NCBI GenBank assembly: GCA_965204905.1
Contig: OZ242042.1
Location: 1,116,001-1,180,000, forward strand
Direction of reading: 5' to 3'
From: Bin87 sp965204905
GTDB lineage: Bacteria > Chloroflexota > Dehalococcoidia > Lucifugimonadales > UBA3495
DNA: 64,000 nucleotides
Under the pieces are notes generated by a model, which had not been told where the DNA came from, did not search any database, and was given only the letters and a program-made list of their open reading frames with translations. A program made the translations under genes and the position numbers. This document shows positions 7,266 through 15,640 of this stretch, one piece after another; position 1 is the stretch's first letter, and each line of letters starts with the position of its first letter.

Positions 7266-8669
7266 ATGGCTAATCGAGAAGACATCGCGCTGATGGGCCA
7301 TCTGATGCGGCGGGCCGGATTCGGCGCCAGCCACGATGAATTGCGCGACATGGCAGAGAGCGGCTATGAGGCTGCGGTCGAAGATCTGCTCAATCCAGAG
7401 CGGTTCGAGCCGATTGACGATGACCTGCTGTTCCGCTATATGCCCGGTTACGAGGGCGCGCTGGGGCCGCCGCTGAATCAGGCGGAGTGGGTCTATCGGA
7501 TGATCAACACCGAGCGGCCGCTGGAAGAGAAGATGGCGCTGTTCTGGCACCAGCTCTTCGCCACCGGCAACTCCAAGGTGGACAACCCGCCGGAATTGAC
7601 ACAGCAGATCGCCATGTTCCGCCGCGTAGGGCTGGGCAAGTTCCGCGACGTTCTGGTGGAACTGGCGCAGAATCCGGCCATGATTTTCTGGCTGGACAAC
7701 AACGGCAACCACATGGGCGCCATCAATGAAAACTGGGGCCGCGAGTTGCTGGAACTGTTCTCCATGGGCGTGGGCAACTACTCGGAAGACGACATCAAGG
7801 AGGCGTCGCGGGCGTTCACCGGATGGACCATCGGTCCGAAGATTCCGCGCAACCCGCTGGGTCGATTCTACTGGAATTTCGAGTACCGCCCCGAAGACCA
7901 CGACGACGGCGAAAAGACGTTTCTGGGACACACCGGCAACTTCGACGGCCAGGACATCATCGACATCGTGGTGAACCAGCCGGCCACGGCACGGTTCCTG
8001 TCCCGGCATCTCTACAACTTCTTCGTGGCCGACGAGCCGCAAGTGCCCAGCTGGAACATTACGCCGCCTAACGACCCTGACGCCATCGACCAACTGGTGG
8101 CAGCCTACGATGAATCCGACGGCGACATTCGGGCGATGCTGCGCGTGTTGTTCAACTCCGATTTCTTCAAAGAGGCGCGGTTCAGCCGAGTCAAGAGTCC
8201 CGCCGAGTTGGTGATCAGCACGGCGCGGCTGGCGGGGAATTTCAGCGCTCCGCGTCCCGGCTTCAACTCGCTGGCGTTCGAGTGTGCCTACCAGGGTCAG
8301 GAACTCTTAAATCCGCCGAGCGTGGAAAGCTGGCATACTGGCAGCGAGTGGATCGACGGCGGCGCGCTGGTGCGGCGGGTGAACTTCGCCGCCGGCCTGC
8401 TGGGCGACGTATCGCTGCCCGGCGTGCGCTCCATCGTGGACAACCTGCGGAGCCGGGGAGCCCTCAGCCCCGAAGAGTTGGTGGACGCCTGCCTGGATCT
8501 GGTCGGACCCATCGAGGTCGGCGAGGGTACGCGCGCCGAACTGCTCGACCAGGCGCGCGAAGATGGCGAACTGAGGTGGGATACCGAAGAGCAGGCCGCT
8601 GAATCCGAAAAGCGTGTTGGGGTGATGCTGGCGTTGATTGCGGCATCCCGCGACTTCCAGTTTGCATAA
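7266..8669 (+). CDS. DUF1800 family protein
   Basis: A 467-residue protein with DUF1800 hallmarks. These are MGHLMRRAGFGAS near the N-terminus, MALFWHQLFATGNSKV, the highly conserved NENWGRELLELFSMGVGNYSE block and a C-terminal MLRVLFNSDFF segment. ATG 7266 has AGAGGGGGTG ahead; the ATG at 7248 would add six residues and has no ribosome site. DUF1800 proteins are normally paired with DUF1501 proteins, as here (72 bases downstream). The pair is uncharacterised; most homologues are exported, yet no signal peptide is visible here. Confidence 0.88.
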   Translation: MANREDIALMGHLMRRAGFGASHDELRDMAESGYEAAVEDLLNPERFEPIDDDLLFRYMPGYEGALGPPLNQAEWVYRMINTERPLEEKMALFWHQLFATGNSKVDNPPELTQQIAMFRRVGLGKFRDVLVELAQNPAMIFWLDNNGNHMGAINENWGRELLELFSMGVGNYSEDDIKEASRAFTGWTIGPKIPRNPLGRFYWNFEYRPEDHDDGEKTFLGHTGNFDGQDIIDIVVNQPATARFLSRHLYNFFVADEPQVPSWNITPPNDPDAIDQLVAAYDESDGDIRAMLRVLFNSDFFKEARFSRVKSPAELVISTARLAGNFSAPRPGFNSLAFECAYQGQELLNPPSVESWHTGSEWIDGGALVRRVNFAAGLLGDVSLPGVRSIVDNLRSRGALSPEELVDACLDLVGPIEVGEGTRAELLDQAREDGELRWDTEEQAAESEKRVGVMLALIAASRDFQFA

Positions 8670-8675
8670 GGGAAT

Positions 8676-8714
8676 GCCCCTCACCCCAGCCCTCTCCCAC
8701 AGGGGGAGAAGGGG
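8676..8714. repeat. CCCTCTCCC-type stem-loop (family C, copy 1)
   Basis: A CCCCTCACCCCAGCCCTCTCCC arm (22 bases here given only as its start and end motifs CCCCTCACC and CCTCTCCC) followed by GGGGGAGAAGGGG forms an imperfect hairpin between the DUF1800 and DUF1501 genes. It is one of five copies of this motif in the window. Confidence 0.65.
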
Positions 8715-8741
8715 TTTAGAGTAGCAGGGAGGAAAACTAAT

Positions 8742-9878
8742 ATGGCGACGACGAAGAAAGATCCGGTGGTGGTGGTGCTCCAGATGACGGGGGCCAACGA
8801 CTACCTGAATACGATCATTCCTTACACCAACGAGCATTACTATGATGCGCGGCCCAAGGTCGGCATCCCCGCCGATCAGGTGCTGCCCATCGATGACCAG
8901 ATAGGGTTCAACCCCAACATGGGGCCGATCAAAAAGCTGTGGGACGATGGCAAGATGGCCATTATCCACGGCATTGGCTACGAGAACTCCCCGCGCTCGC
9001 ACTTCCGCTCCATGGACATCTGGCACACCTGCGAGCCTGATATTGTCGGGACAGAGGGCTGGGCCGGCCGTGTGATACGAGACCTTGACCCGCGCGGCGA
9101 GAACGTGCTCAAGGGCGTGAACTTCGGCCAGGGACTGCCGCGGGCGCTGGCGCTGCGTGGGACTCCCGTGACGTCGGTGTCCAGCCTAGAATCTTACGGT
9201 GTGCTGTCCAGCGTGCCGGGCGTTTCCGCTGAGGAAGAGCACAACAAGATTCTGGACCGCTTCGCCCGGATGTACTCGCCCACCGTGGGCACCGGCCCGA
9301 CGATGGACTACCTGGGGCAGACTGGACGGGACGCGCTCAAGGGCGCTGACATCGTCCGCAGCGCGCCGGAGCAGTACACTTCCACCGTGGAGTACGCCGA
9401 CACGCCTATCGCGAAATACCTGCGGGACATCGCGCAAGTCTATCTGGCCGACCTGGGCACCCAGATGTTTTACACGCAGCACGGCAGCTTTGACTCGCAC
9501 TTCAACCAGCCGCCGATGCACACCAAGCTGTGGATCGATATGTCCCGGGCCATCAGCGACTTCTTCGACGACCTGGCTGAGCACGAAGCCGGAGACAACC
9601 TGATCATGGTGCTGTTCACCGAGTTCGGTCGGCGCGTCAAGGACAACGGCACCGGCACCGACCACGGAGCCGGCGGGGCGGCGTTCGTCATTGGCAACCA
9701 GGTCAAGGGCGGCCATTACAGCAGCTACCCATCGCTGCGACCGGAGAACCTGACCCAGGGCGACCTTGAACCCAACTACGACTTCCGCGGCCTGTACTCG
9801 ACGGTCATTGAGAACTGGCTTGGTCTGGACGCGGTGCCCATCGTGGGCGGCAACTTCGAGAAGCTGGACTTCGTGTAG
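8742..9878 (+). CDS. DUF1501 family protein
   Basis: A 378-residue protein of the alkaline-phosphatase-like DUF1501 family. Visible blocks are VVVLQMTGANDYLNTIIPY (residues about 9-28; the family's GGND box, here TGAND), SPRSHFRSMDIWHT, YTQHGSFDSHFNQ and FTEFGRRVKDNGTGTDHGAGG, with metal-ligand-like D and H residues. Homologues usually begin with a Tat signal, but this one starts directly at the catalytic strand, so a cytoplasmic location is likely unless the start is misjudged. It is co-transcribed with DUF1800 and the NHL gene (32 bases downstream). Confidence 0.88.
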   Translation: MATTKKDPVVVVLQMTGANDYLNTIIPYTNEHYYDARPKVGIPADQVLPIDDQIGFNPNMGPIKKLWDDGKMAIIHGIGYENSPRSHFRSMDIWHTCEPDIVGTEGWAGRVIRDLDPRGENVLKGVNFGQGLPRALALRGTPVTSVSSLESYGVLSSVPGVSAEEEHNKILDRFARMYSPTVGTGPTMDYLGQTGRDALKGADIVRSAPEQYTSTVEYADTPIAKYLRDIAQVYLADLGTQMFYTQHGSFDSHFNQPPMHTKLWIDMSRAISDFFDDLAEHEAGDNLIMVLFTEFGRRVKDNGTGTDHGAGGAAFVIGNQVKGGHYSSYPSLRPENLTQGDLEPNYDFRGLYSTVIENWLGLDAVPIVGGNFEKLDFV

Positions 9879-9910
9879 GACGCCGACGGTCAGGGTAAAG
9901 GAGGTCAATC

Positions 9911-10912
9911 ATGCTTACCACAGTGGCCGCCGGCCGGGTATTTGACTACAACTACTGCATCGGCATGTACGGCATGTCGGGGCAGGGTTTCTGGTCGCCA
10001 CAGGACTTCGCTCTGGGCGATGACAACGTGATGTACGTGATCAGCCGCGGAGCCGAAGAGCTGGGGCAGCGCATCAGCCGCGTTACCCAGGACCATCAGT
10101 TCCTCGGCCAGTTTGGCGCGAATGGTCGCGGAGACGGGCAATTCGTCTGGCCCCGCTCCATCGCGCTGGACGGCGATGGCAACGTGTACGCTTCCGACGA
10201 TTTCCTGAATCGCATTTCCGTGTTCGACCCCGAGGGCGGGTTCATTTCCTCTTGGGGCGAGGCCGGCGACGGCAAGGGCGAGTTGAACGGCCCGTGCGGA
10301 ATGGCTTTCGACGCCGACGGGAACGTGCTGGTGGTCGATAGCCAGAACCACCGCGTCCAGAAGTTCACCCACAAGGGCAAACACCTCAGCAGTTTTGGGA
10401 GCCACGGCGACGGTGACGGTGAGTTCAACCTGCCCTGGGGCCTTTGTCTTGACGACGCTGGCAACGTGTACGTCGCTGACTGGAAAAACGACCGGGTTCA
10501 GAAATTCGACGCCGACGGGAACTTCCTGCAGAAATTCGAGGCTGCGCCCCGCTCCAGTGTAGGTGATCTGCACGGCCCCACCGGCGTCGCGGTGGACTCG
10601 GAAGGCGATGTGTACGTTACCGACTGGGGCAACCACCGGCTACAGGTGTACGCGCCCGACGGACGGTTCATCACCTCGCTGGTGGGCGACGCGCAGCAGC
10701 CTTCCCCTTGGACCCAGACTTATATCGATGCCAACCCTGACATCGTGAAGGCGCGGCGCCGGGTGAACCTGGAACCGGAATGGCGATTCCGACGGCCCGT
10801 GTCGGTGCGGGTGGACGAGAACGACCGCATCTTCGTGCTGGAGGCCAACCGCCACCGCATCCAGGTGTACGACAAGGTGAAGGACTACGAGGAACACCCG
10901 CTCAATCTATGA
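9911..10912 (+). CDS. NHL-repeat beta-propeller protein
   Basis: A 333-residue protein made almost entirely of NHL repeats: about six copies of the pattern P-x-G-[IVML]-A-x-D-x-x-G-N-V-Y-V-x-D-x-x-N-x-R-[IV]-Q-x-F, for example at DDAGNVYVADWKNDRVQKF. This predicts a six-bladed propeller. A strong AAGGAGGTC ribosome site precedes the ATG. No signal peptide is visible. As the third gene of the DUF1800-DUF1501 operon, it may act as a scaffold or ligand-binding partner. Fusion or linkage of NHL propellers to peptidylamidoglycolate lyase-like enzymes is known, but no such catalytic motif is evident. Confidence 0.85.
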   Translation: MLTTVAAGRVFDYNYCIGMYGMSGQGFWSPQDFALGDDNVMYVISRGAEELGQRISRVTQDHQFLGQFGANGRGDGQFVWPRSIALDGDGNVYASDDFLNRISVFDPEGGFISSWGEAGDGKGELNGPCGMAFDADGNVLVVDSQNHRVQKFTHKGKHLSSFGSHGDGDGEFNLPWGLCLDDAGNVYVADWKNDRVQKFDADGNFLQKFEAAPRSSVGDLHGPTGVAVDSEGDVYVTDWGNHRLQVYAPDGRFITSLVGDAQQPSPWTQTYIDANPDIVKARRRVNLEPEWRFRRPVSVRVDENDRIFVLEANRHRIQVYDKVKDYEEHPLNL

Positions 10913-10941
10913 AGCAGGTCATATGACCGCACTTCTCGACG

Positions 10942-10963
10942 GGGGCGAATGATTATTCGCCCC
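10942..10963. repeat. GGGGCG palindrome (family B, copy 3)
   Basis: A 9-bp stem GGGGCGAAT/ATTCGCCCC with loop GATT, followed by CTAC. It lies in the convergent gap between the NHL gene and the next minus-strand gene, touching the latter's stop codon. Confidence 0.8.
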
Positions 10964-11454
10964 TACTCCTTGTCGGTGTTGCCGTTGGTCGCATTACCAT
11001 TGGCCCGTTGAATAGCTATCTCGGAGAGTTCCAGGACGCGGGCGGTGAGAGCATCGCTGCGTTCGCGTTCGGCCTGGATCTGGGCCATGAACTGTTCTCG
11101 CTCGGCGCGCATCGTCGCAAGCATCGCCTCACGCTCCGCCTGCTGGGCTTTGCGTTCTTCGGCCCGTTCCGCGTCCCGGGCCTTGCGCTCCTCCGCTCGT
11201 TCCGCTTCTCGGGCTTTTTCCGCTTCTTGGTTGCGCATGAACTGCCAGATGCTAAATAGCATATCGAACCCTCCGAAAAGCCCCACGACCGCCACCGCGG
11301 CGGTGTTGATGATGGCCGCTGTTACCGTATCAGAAATCATCCGATGGTCAAGATTATATGCCCACAACGTGGTCCATAACGCCGTGACTCCGGCTGCCAA
11401 AACCACGAGGACATAAATGAGGGCGATGGCGGAGAAAAGCTTGCTCATGGGCAT
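10963..11454 (-). CDS. Small two-TM protein with long charged coiled coil
   Basis: A 163-residue protein beginning MPMSKLFSAIALIYV. Two hydrophobic helices (about residues 5-30 and 44-70) are followed by a highly charged Ala/Glu/Arg heptad region, with KAREAERAEERKARDAER-type repeats (about 78-140), predicting a coiled coil, and an Asn-rich tail. The longer upstream reading frame lacks a ribosome site and resembles no protein, so the start at 11454 or 11448 is preferred. No family is recognised. Architecture resembles the gene at 21500-21934, which may be a distant analogue. Function unknown; perhaps a membrane-anchored scaffold. Confidence 0.6.
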   Translation of the reverse strand: MPMSKLFSAIALIYVLVVLAAGVTALWTTLWAYNLDHRMISDTVTAAIINTAAVAVVGLFGGFDMLFSIWQFMRNQEAEKAREAERAEERKARDAERAEERKAQQAEREAMLATMRAEREQFMAQIQAERERSDALTARVLELSEIAIQRANGNATNGNTDKE

Positions 11455-11591
11455 TCTATAGCGCCAGTCAGAAGCCGCAGCATCCGAACTGGGTGGCCAT
11501 TGTAACCCAACCGGATGCCGATGCGATGCAGCGGCGTTATAATGCCGGCCAACGCAAGCGCGACAAAGACAACCGTTGAGGGAGGAACCAC

Positions 11592-12116
11592 ATGACGCAG
11601 CAAGCCACAAAGATCGACGCCGCACGCACCGCCGTTTTGATTATGGACTTCCAGCAGCGGATTATCGCCAACGTGGCCTCCGAGCCGGACGCGGTGGTCG
11701 GCAACGCGGCGCGGGCGCTGGCCGGCGCGCGTGATGCCGGCATCCCTGTGATTTACGTGGTGCATCGCGGCGGCGCGTTTGCGGAGTATGCGCCCGACGT
11801 GGAGTTGCACGAGGGAGTCGCGCCGGCGGAGGGTGAACTGGTCGTAACCAAGGTGCGCCCCGGTCCGTTTTCCACCACCGCGCTGGACGTCACCCTGCGC
11901 GAGATGGGACGGGACAACCTGGTGATCATGGGGGTTGCGACCAGCGGCTGCGTGCTTTCGTCCGTGCGTTGGGCCGTGGACATAAACTATTCGTTCACCG
12001 TGGTGTCCGACGCCTGCTCCGACGGAGATCCGGAGGTGCATCGCGTCCTCACCGAAAAGGTGTATCCACGGCAGGGAACGGTGATGACCACTGAGGAGTT
12101 TCTGGCGGCATTGTAG
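11592..12116 (+). CDS. Isochorismatase-family cysteine hydrolase
   Basis: A 174-residue protein with the cysteine hydrolase triad: D19 in LIMDFQ, K87 in TKVRPGPFSTT and C120 in GVATSGCVLSSVR, including the conserved cis-peptide-type V-A-T before the Cys. The GGAGGAACC ribosome site precedes the ATG. The family includes N-carbamoylsarcosine amidase, nicotinamidase and isochorismatase; the lack of the nicotinamidase metal triad argues against nicotinamidase. Likely an amide hydrolase of nitrogen-compound catabolism. Confidence 0.9.
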   Translation: MTQQATKIDAARTAVLIMDFQQRIIANVASEPDAVVGNAARALAGARDAGIPVIYVVHRGGAFAEYAPDVELHEGVAPAEGELVVTKVRPGPFSTTALDVTLREMGRDNLVIMGVATSGCVLSSVRWAVDINYSFTVVSDACSDGDPEVHRVLTEKVYPRQGTVMTTEEFLAAL

Positions 12117-12137
12117 CTGCCCTTGCCGCTCCACGCC

Positions 12138-12229
12138 GTCATTGCGAGGAGCGCAGCAACGTGGCAATCCTGTAGCATTGACCGCGATCCTTTGCCTTAG
12201 CGAGACTGCCACGCTTCGCTCGCAATGAC
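12138..12229. repeat. MITE-like inverted-repeat element (family A, copy 1)
   Basis: A 92-bp element with termini GTCATTGCGAGGAGCG and CGCTTCGCTCGCAATGAC, long imperfect inverted repeats around a variable centre. Read on the minus strand it gives the familiar spurious peptide CHCERSVAVSL. It sits between the cysteine hydrolase and GMC genes. A second copy is at 46717-46807. Confidence 0.8.
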
Positions 12230-12266
12230 AGGGCGGGGCGCGATAGTCATTGGAAGGTGCGAAAAG

Positions 12267-13823
12267 ATGAAATACGACGTTATCGTGATCGGCGCCGGTT
12301 CCGCCGGCGGAACCATGGCCACCCGGTTGTCGGAGGATCCGAACCGTTCGGTGCTGCTGCTGGAGGCGGGACCAGATTATCCTGACCTGGAGCAGACGCC
12401 TGATGATCTGAAATTCGGGTACGCGCCTCGCGCATCCGAGATGGGCGCGCCGCATAACTGGTCTTTCGTGGGCACGGGCACGCCGCGGCAGTCTGAACCC
12501 GTGAACGTGCCGCGTGGCCGCGTGGTGGGCGGAACGAGCGCGATCAACGGGCAGGTGTTTTTGCGCGGCGTACCGGAGGACTACGACAACTGGGCCTCCT
12601 GGGGCAACGACGAATGGAGCTACATCAACGTGCTGCCGTACTTCCGCAGGCAGGAGACCGACACCGACATATCCGACGATTTCCACGGATTCGACGGGCC
12701 GATTCCGGTGCGCCGACATCGCCGGGAAAACTGGCTGCCGTTGCAGGAAGCTTTCCATAAAGCCTGCACCGACATCGGGTATGCGGAGGTGTATGACCAC
12801 AATCATCCCGATTCCACCGGCGTCGGTCCTTTCCCAATGAACAACCCCAACGGCGTGCGGATGAGCACCGCGCTGACCTACGTGAATCCCAACCGACACC
12901 GACTCAACCTGACCATACGCGCCAACGTGCGGGTGCGACGCATCCTGTTTGAAGACGGTTCGACGGGCTCACCGCGAGCGGTTGGAGTGGAGGTTGAAAG
13001 CGGAGGCGAGGTCTTCCGGATTGAAGCGGAGCAGATTGTCCTGTGCGCCGGCGCCATCGCGTCCCCCCAACTGCTTCTGCTTTCGGGCGTAGGGCCGGCC
13101 GGTGAACTGAGGAGCCTGGGCCTCCCGGTGGTGAAAGACCTGCCCGGCGTGGGCAAGAACCTGCGCGATCATCCGCTGGTGCCCGTGCGGGTCAAGGTCA
13201 AGGATGACTTCCCGCTGGACCCCGACGCGCCGCGCATCCAGACGGTGCTGCGGTACACGGCGAGCGGTTCGGACGCGCGAAACGACATGCAGATTTTCCC
13301 TTCGTCCTTCTCCACGCCCCTGGGTGGCGACCCCTTCGACAACGAGGGCATACGCCTTACGTGCATGATGGAACTGGCCGAAAGCGCCGGAGAGCTAACG
13401 TTGCAATCCACCGACCCGGACGTGCAGCCGCATATCGATTGCCGATACCTGGAGGCCAACTGGGACCGGGAACGGATGCGAGAAGCGGTGCGCATCGTGC
13501 TGCGACTGCTGGACCACGAGCAATTTAGCAACATCTACGACGGCCTGATCTCCCCGACCTCGGAAGACCTGGTTTCGGACGAGGCGCTGGACGATTGGAT
13601 GCTGCGCGAGGTCTGCATCGGCCAGCACCTTTCGGGCACCTGCAAGATGGGGCCGGACAGCGACGCGACGGCGGTGGTGGACCAGCATTGTCGAGTCCAC
13701 GGCATCGAGAATCTGCGGGTGGCAGATGCTTCCGTGATGCCGGACGTGATTCGCGCCAACACCAACTGCACGACGATAATGATTGGTGAGCGCGTAGCCG
13801 AATGGATCAGATCCGGTCGGTAG
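12267..13823 (+). CDS. GMC family FAD-dependent oxidoreductase (paralogue 2)
   Basis: A 518-residue paralogue of the 3442-5001 gene, colinear along its whole length. Motifs: GAGSAGG for FAD, GGTSAINGQ, AGAIASPQLLLLSG, the catalytic His in GQHLSGTCKMG and the catalytic Asn in RANTNCTTIM. ATG 12267 has GGAAGGTG seven bases ahead. The same GSTGSPRA segment as in paralogue 1 follows RILFEDG. No DUF4177 partner follows here; a SulP gene comes next. Likely an alcohol/polyol/choline-type dehydrogenase, with the duplication suggesting different substrates. Confidence 0.92.
   Translation: MKYDVIVIGAGSAGGTMATRLSEDPNRSVLLLEAGPDYPDLEQTPDDLKFGYAPRASEMGAPHNWSFVGTGTPRQSEPVNVPRGRVVGGTSAINGQVFLRGVPEDYDNWASWGNDEWSYINVLPYFRRQETDTDISDDFHGFDGPIPVRRHRRENWLPLQEAFHKACTDIGYAEVYDHNHPDSTGVGPFPMNNPNGVRMSTALTYVNPNRHRLNLTIRANVRVRRILFEDGSTGSPRAVGVEVESGGEVFRIEAEQIVLCAGAIASPQLLLLSGVGPAGELRSLGLPVVKDLPGVGKNLRDHPLVPVRVKVKDDFPLDPDAPRIQTVLRYTASGSDARNDMQIFPSSFSTPLGGDPFDNEGIRLTCMMELAESAGELTLQSTDPDVQPHIDCRYLEANWDRERMREAVRIVLRLLDHEQFSNIYDGLISPTSEDLVSDEALDDWMLREVCIGQHLSGTCKMGPDSDATAVVDQHCRVHGIENLRVADASVMPDVIRANTNCTTIMIGERVAEWIRSGR
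12957..12983 (+). repeat. Interspersed repeat-like segment inside second GMC gene
   Basis: GGTTCGACGGGCTCACCGCG and the following bases match the segment at 4132-4158 and encode the same GSTGSPRA. Its presence in both paralogues implies insertion before the duplication, or gene conversion. Confidence 0.5.
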
Positions 13824-13847
13824 AGGTTTTCCCGCAGAGAAAACGTA

Positions 13848-13879
13848 CTGGATTCCCGCTTTCGCGGGAATGACGGTCC
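13848..13879. repeat. GGATTCCCGC...GCGGGAATGACGG stem-loop (family D, copy 1)
   Basis: CTGGATTCCCGC and GCGGGAATGACGG flank a short TTTC loop, forming an inverted repeat just upstream of the SulP gene. The element contains the ATG at 13870 that opens the SulP reading frame, so that ATG is a doubtful start. Confidence 0.75.
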
Positions 13880-13890
13880 TAAATTTCCAT

Positions 13891-15525
13891 ATGCGTCTGA
13901 ATTACAGCTTGCGAAGGTTGTCCGGGGACACCTTCGGTGGTGTGACCACGGCGGCTACGGTGTTGCCGATGGCCCTTGCCTATGGCGTGGCCACCGGAAT
14001 GGGCGCCATCGCCGGCATGTACGGCGCCATCGTGGTGGGGCTTTGCACCGCGGTGTTCGGAGGCACGCCAGCGCGGATTTCCTACACAGCCGCCGCTATG
14101 GCGGTGGCGATGATGGTGGTGCTCAACGAGCATGCTGACAGCGTGTCGGAAGCCCTGACCATCGTTGCGCTGGCTGGACTCATCCAGATTGCGCTGGGCG
14201 TGTTGCGAATCGGTCGCTTCATTACTTACACGCCATACTCCATGATTGCAGGGTTCACGTCCGGCATCGGCGTGATCATCATACTCATCCAAACCCTGCC
14301 GTTCCTGGGCGCGGGTCCGGGATCAGGCGGGTTGTTCGGCATCTTTCGCGCCTGGCCGGATGCGGTGGTTGGGGCGAACTGGCACGCCGTCGCCATCGGA
14401 GCGGCTTCGCTGGCGATCTGCGTTTTATGGCCCCGCCAACTGGGACGGTTCGTGCCTGGACCGCTGCCCGCTCTGGTCGTCGGGACTCTCATGGCGACGT
14501 TCTGGCTGCGAGATGCACCGGTAATCGGAACACTTCCGCAGGGTCTGCCCGCCCTGCATCTGCCGGAGGTGTCGGCCGGCCTGCTGCTGAATGCAGTTCA
14601 GCCGGCGTTGACGTTGGCCCTCATCGGGTCGGTGAACAGCCTGGTGGCATCGCTGGTGGCGGATTCGCTGACTCGCACCCGCCATAAATCCAATCAGGAG
14701 CTGGTCGGTCAGGGCATTGGCAATGTGGCAGCCGGATTACTGGGAGCGCTTCCCGGCGCCGGAGCCACATCAGGAACCACGGTCAACATCCGGGCCGGCG
14801 GCAACAGCCCCGTCTCCGGTGTGATCTGCGCCGGGACGCTGTTTGCCCTGGTCCTTGGCCTGGGAAGAATCGCCGAACCGATACCTTTGGCCGCATTGTC
14901 CGGCGTCCTGATCAAAGCCGGCTGGGACATTATTGACTGGCGACTCATCAAGCGCGTTCGCCACGTTCGCCGCGATTACCTGCTGGTGATGCTGCTCACC
15001 CTGCTGCTGACCGTGTTCGTGGACTTGATTACGGCCATCGTGCTGGGCCTCATCGTTGCGGCGTTCGCACGGGCGCGGGAATCGGAGCGGCGCGAGCTGG
15101 GCAGCGTGATTTCGGTGCCGTTGCTGGATAGCGAGTTTTTCCCTGATGGCTCTGCTGGCGCTGACGATGTCGATCGTTTTCAAGCTCGTGTGGGACTGGT
15201 AGATCTGCGGGGCCAGTTTTCCTTCGCGTCCGCCAGTCAGTTGGCCTGGCTGGTCGGGGCCGACATCGAGCAGCACGAGGTCGTCATTTTTGATTTCTCG
15301 AACACCACCGATATGGACGACAGCGCAGCCCTGGTGATGGAGCGGTTGATTGACGCGGCGATGGGCACCAGTACCGAGTGTATCGTACTCAACCTGTCGG
15401 GGCCAGTGGCCGACAACCTGAGGTCGCTTAACGTGTTCCGGCGCGTTCCAGAGGAGCGTTTCGTTGACGACCTGGACGCTGCGAGGGAACTGGCCGGAAG
15501 GCTGCTGAATGACGGTGGGGAATAG
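13891..15525 (+). CDS. SulP/SLC26 family anion transporter with STAS domain
   Basis: About 544 residues: 10-12 hydrophobic helices over residues 1-390, including the family-typical GVTTAATVLPMALAYGVATGMGAIAGMYGAI entry region (helices 1-2) and ARISYTAAAMAV. A cytoplasmic C-terminal STAS domain follows (about 425-540; FDFSNTTDMDDSAALVMERL is its conserved Ser/Thr-loop region). ATG 13870 lies in a repeat element, so ATG 13891 (MRLNYSL) is preferred; neither has a good ribosome site. Substrate may be sulfate, bicarbonate or another anion. No neighbouring gene indicates which. Confidence 0.88.
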   Translation: MRLNYSLRRLSGDTFGGVTTAATVLPMALAYGVATGMGAIAGMYGAIVVGLCTAVFGGTPARISYTAAAMAVAMMVVLNEHADSVSEALTIVALAGLIQIALGVLRIGRFITYTPYSMIAGFTSGIGVIIILIQTLPFLGAGPGSGGLFGIFRAWPDAVVGANWHAVAIGAASLAICVLWPRQLGRFVPGPLPALVVGTLMATFWLRDAPVIGTLPQGLPALHLPEVSAGLLLNAVQPALTLALIGSVNSLVASLVADSLTRTRHKSNQELVGQGIGNVAAGLLGALPGAGATSGTTVNIRAGGNSPVSGVICAGTLFALVLGLGRIAEPIPLAALSGVLIKAGWDIIDWRLIKRVRHVRRDYLLVMLLTLLLTVFVDLITAIVLGLIVAAFARARESERRELGSVISVPLLDSEFFPDGSAGADDVDRFQARVGLVDLRGQFSFASASQLAWLVGADIEQHEVVIFDFSNTTDMDDSAALVMERLIDAAMGTSTECIVLNLSGPVADNLRSLNVFRRVPEERFVDDLDAARELAGRLLNDGGE

Positions 15526-15640
15526 CGTTGCCGATATTGCCAGATTGCGCTGCCACGTCAGAATCCATCTGATAAACTGCGACACATTGTTGACATAGTA
15601 ATCAAGGTCAAGCGAAGCCTTGCCACCAAGGAGCAGAAAA

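Noticed and set aside
11445..12899. A 484-codon open frame on the minus strand across the cysteine hydrolase, repeat and GMC gene
   Set aside because: It is antisense to two well-supported genes and includes the translated family A repeat (CHCERSVAVSL), a sign of a spurious frame.
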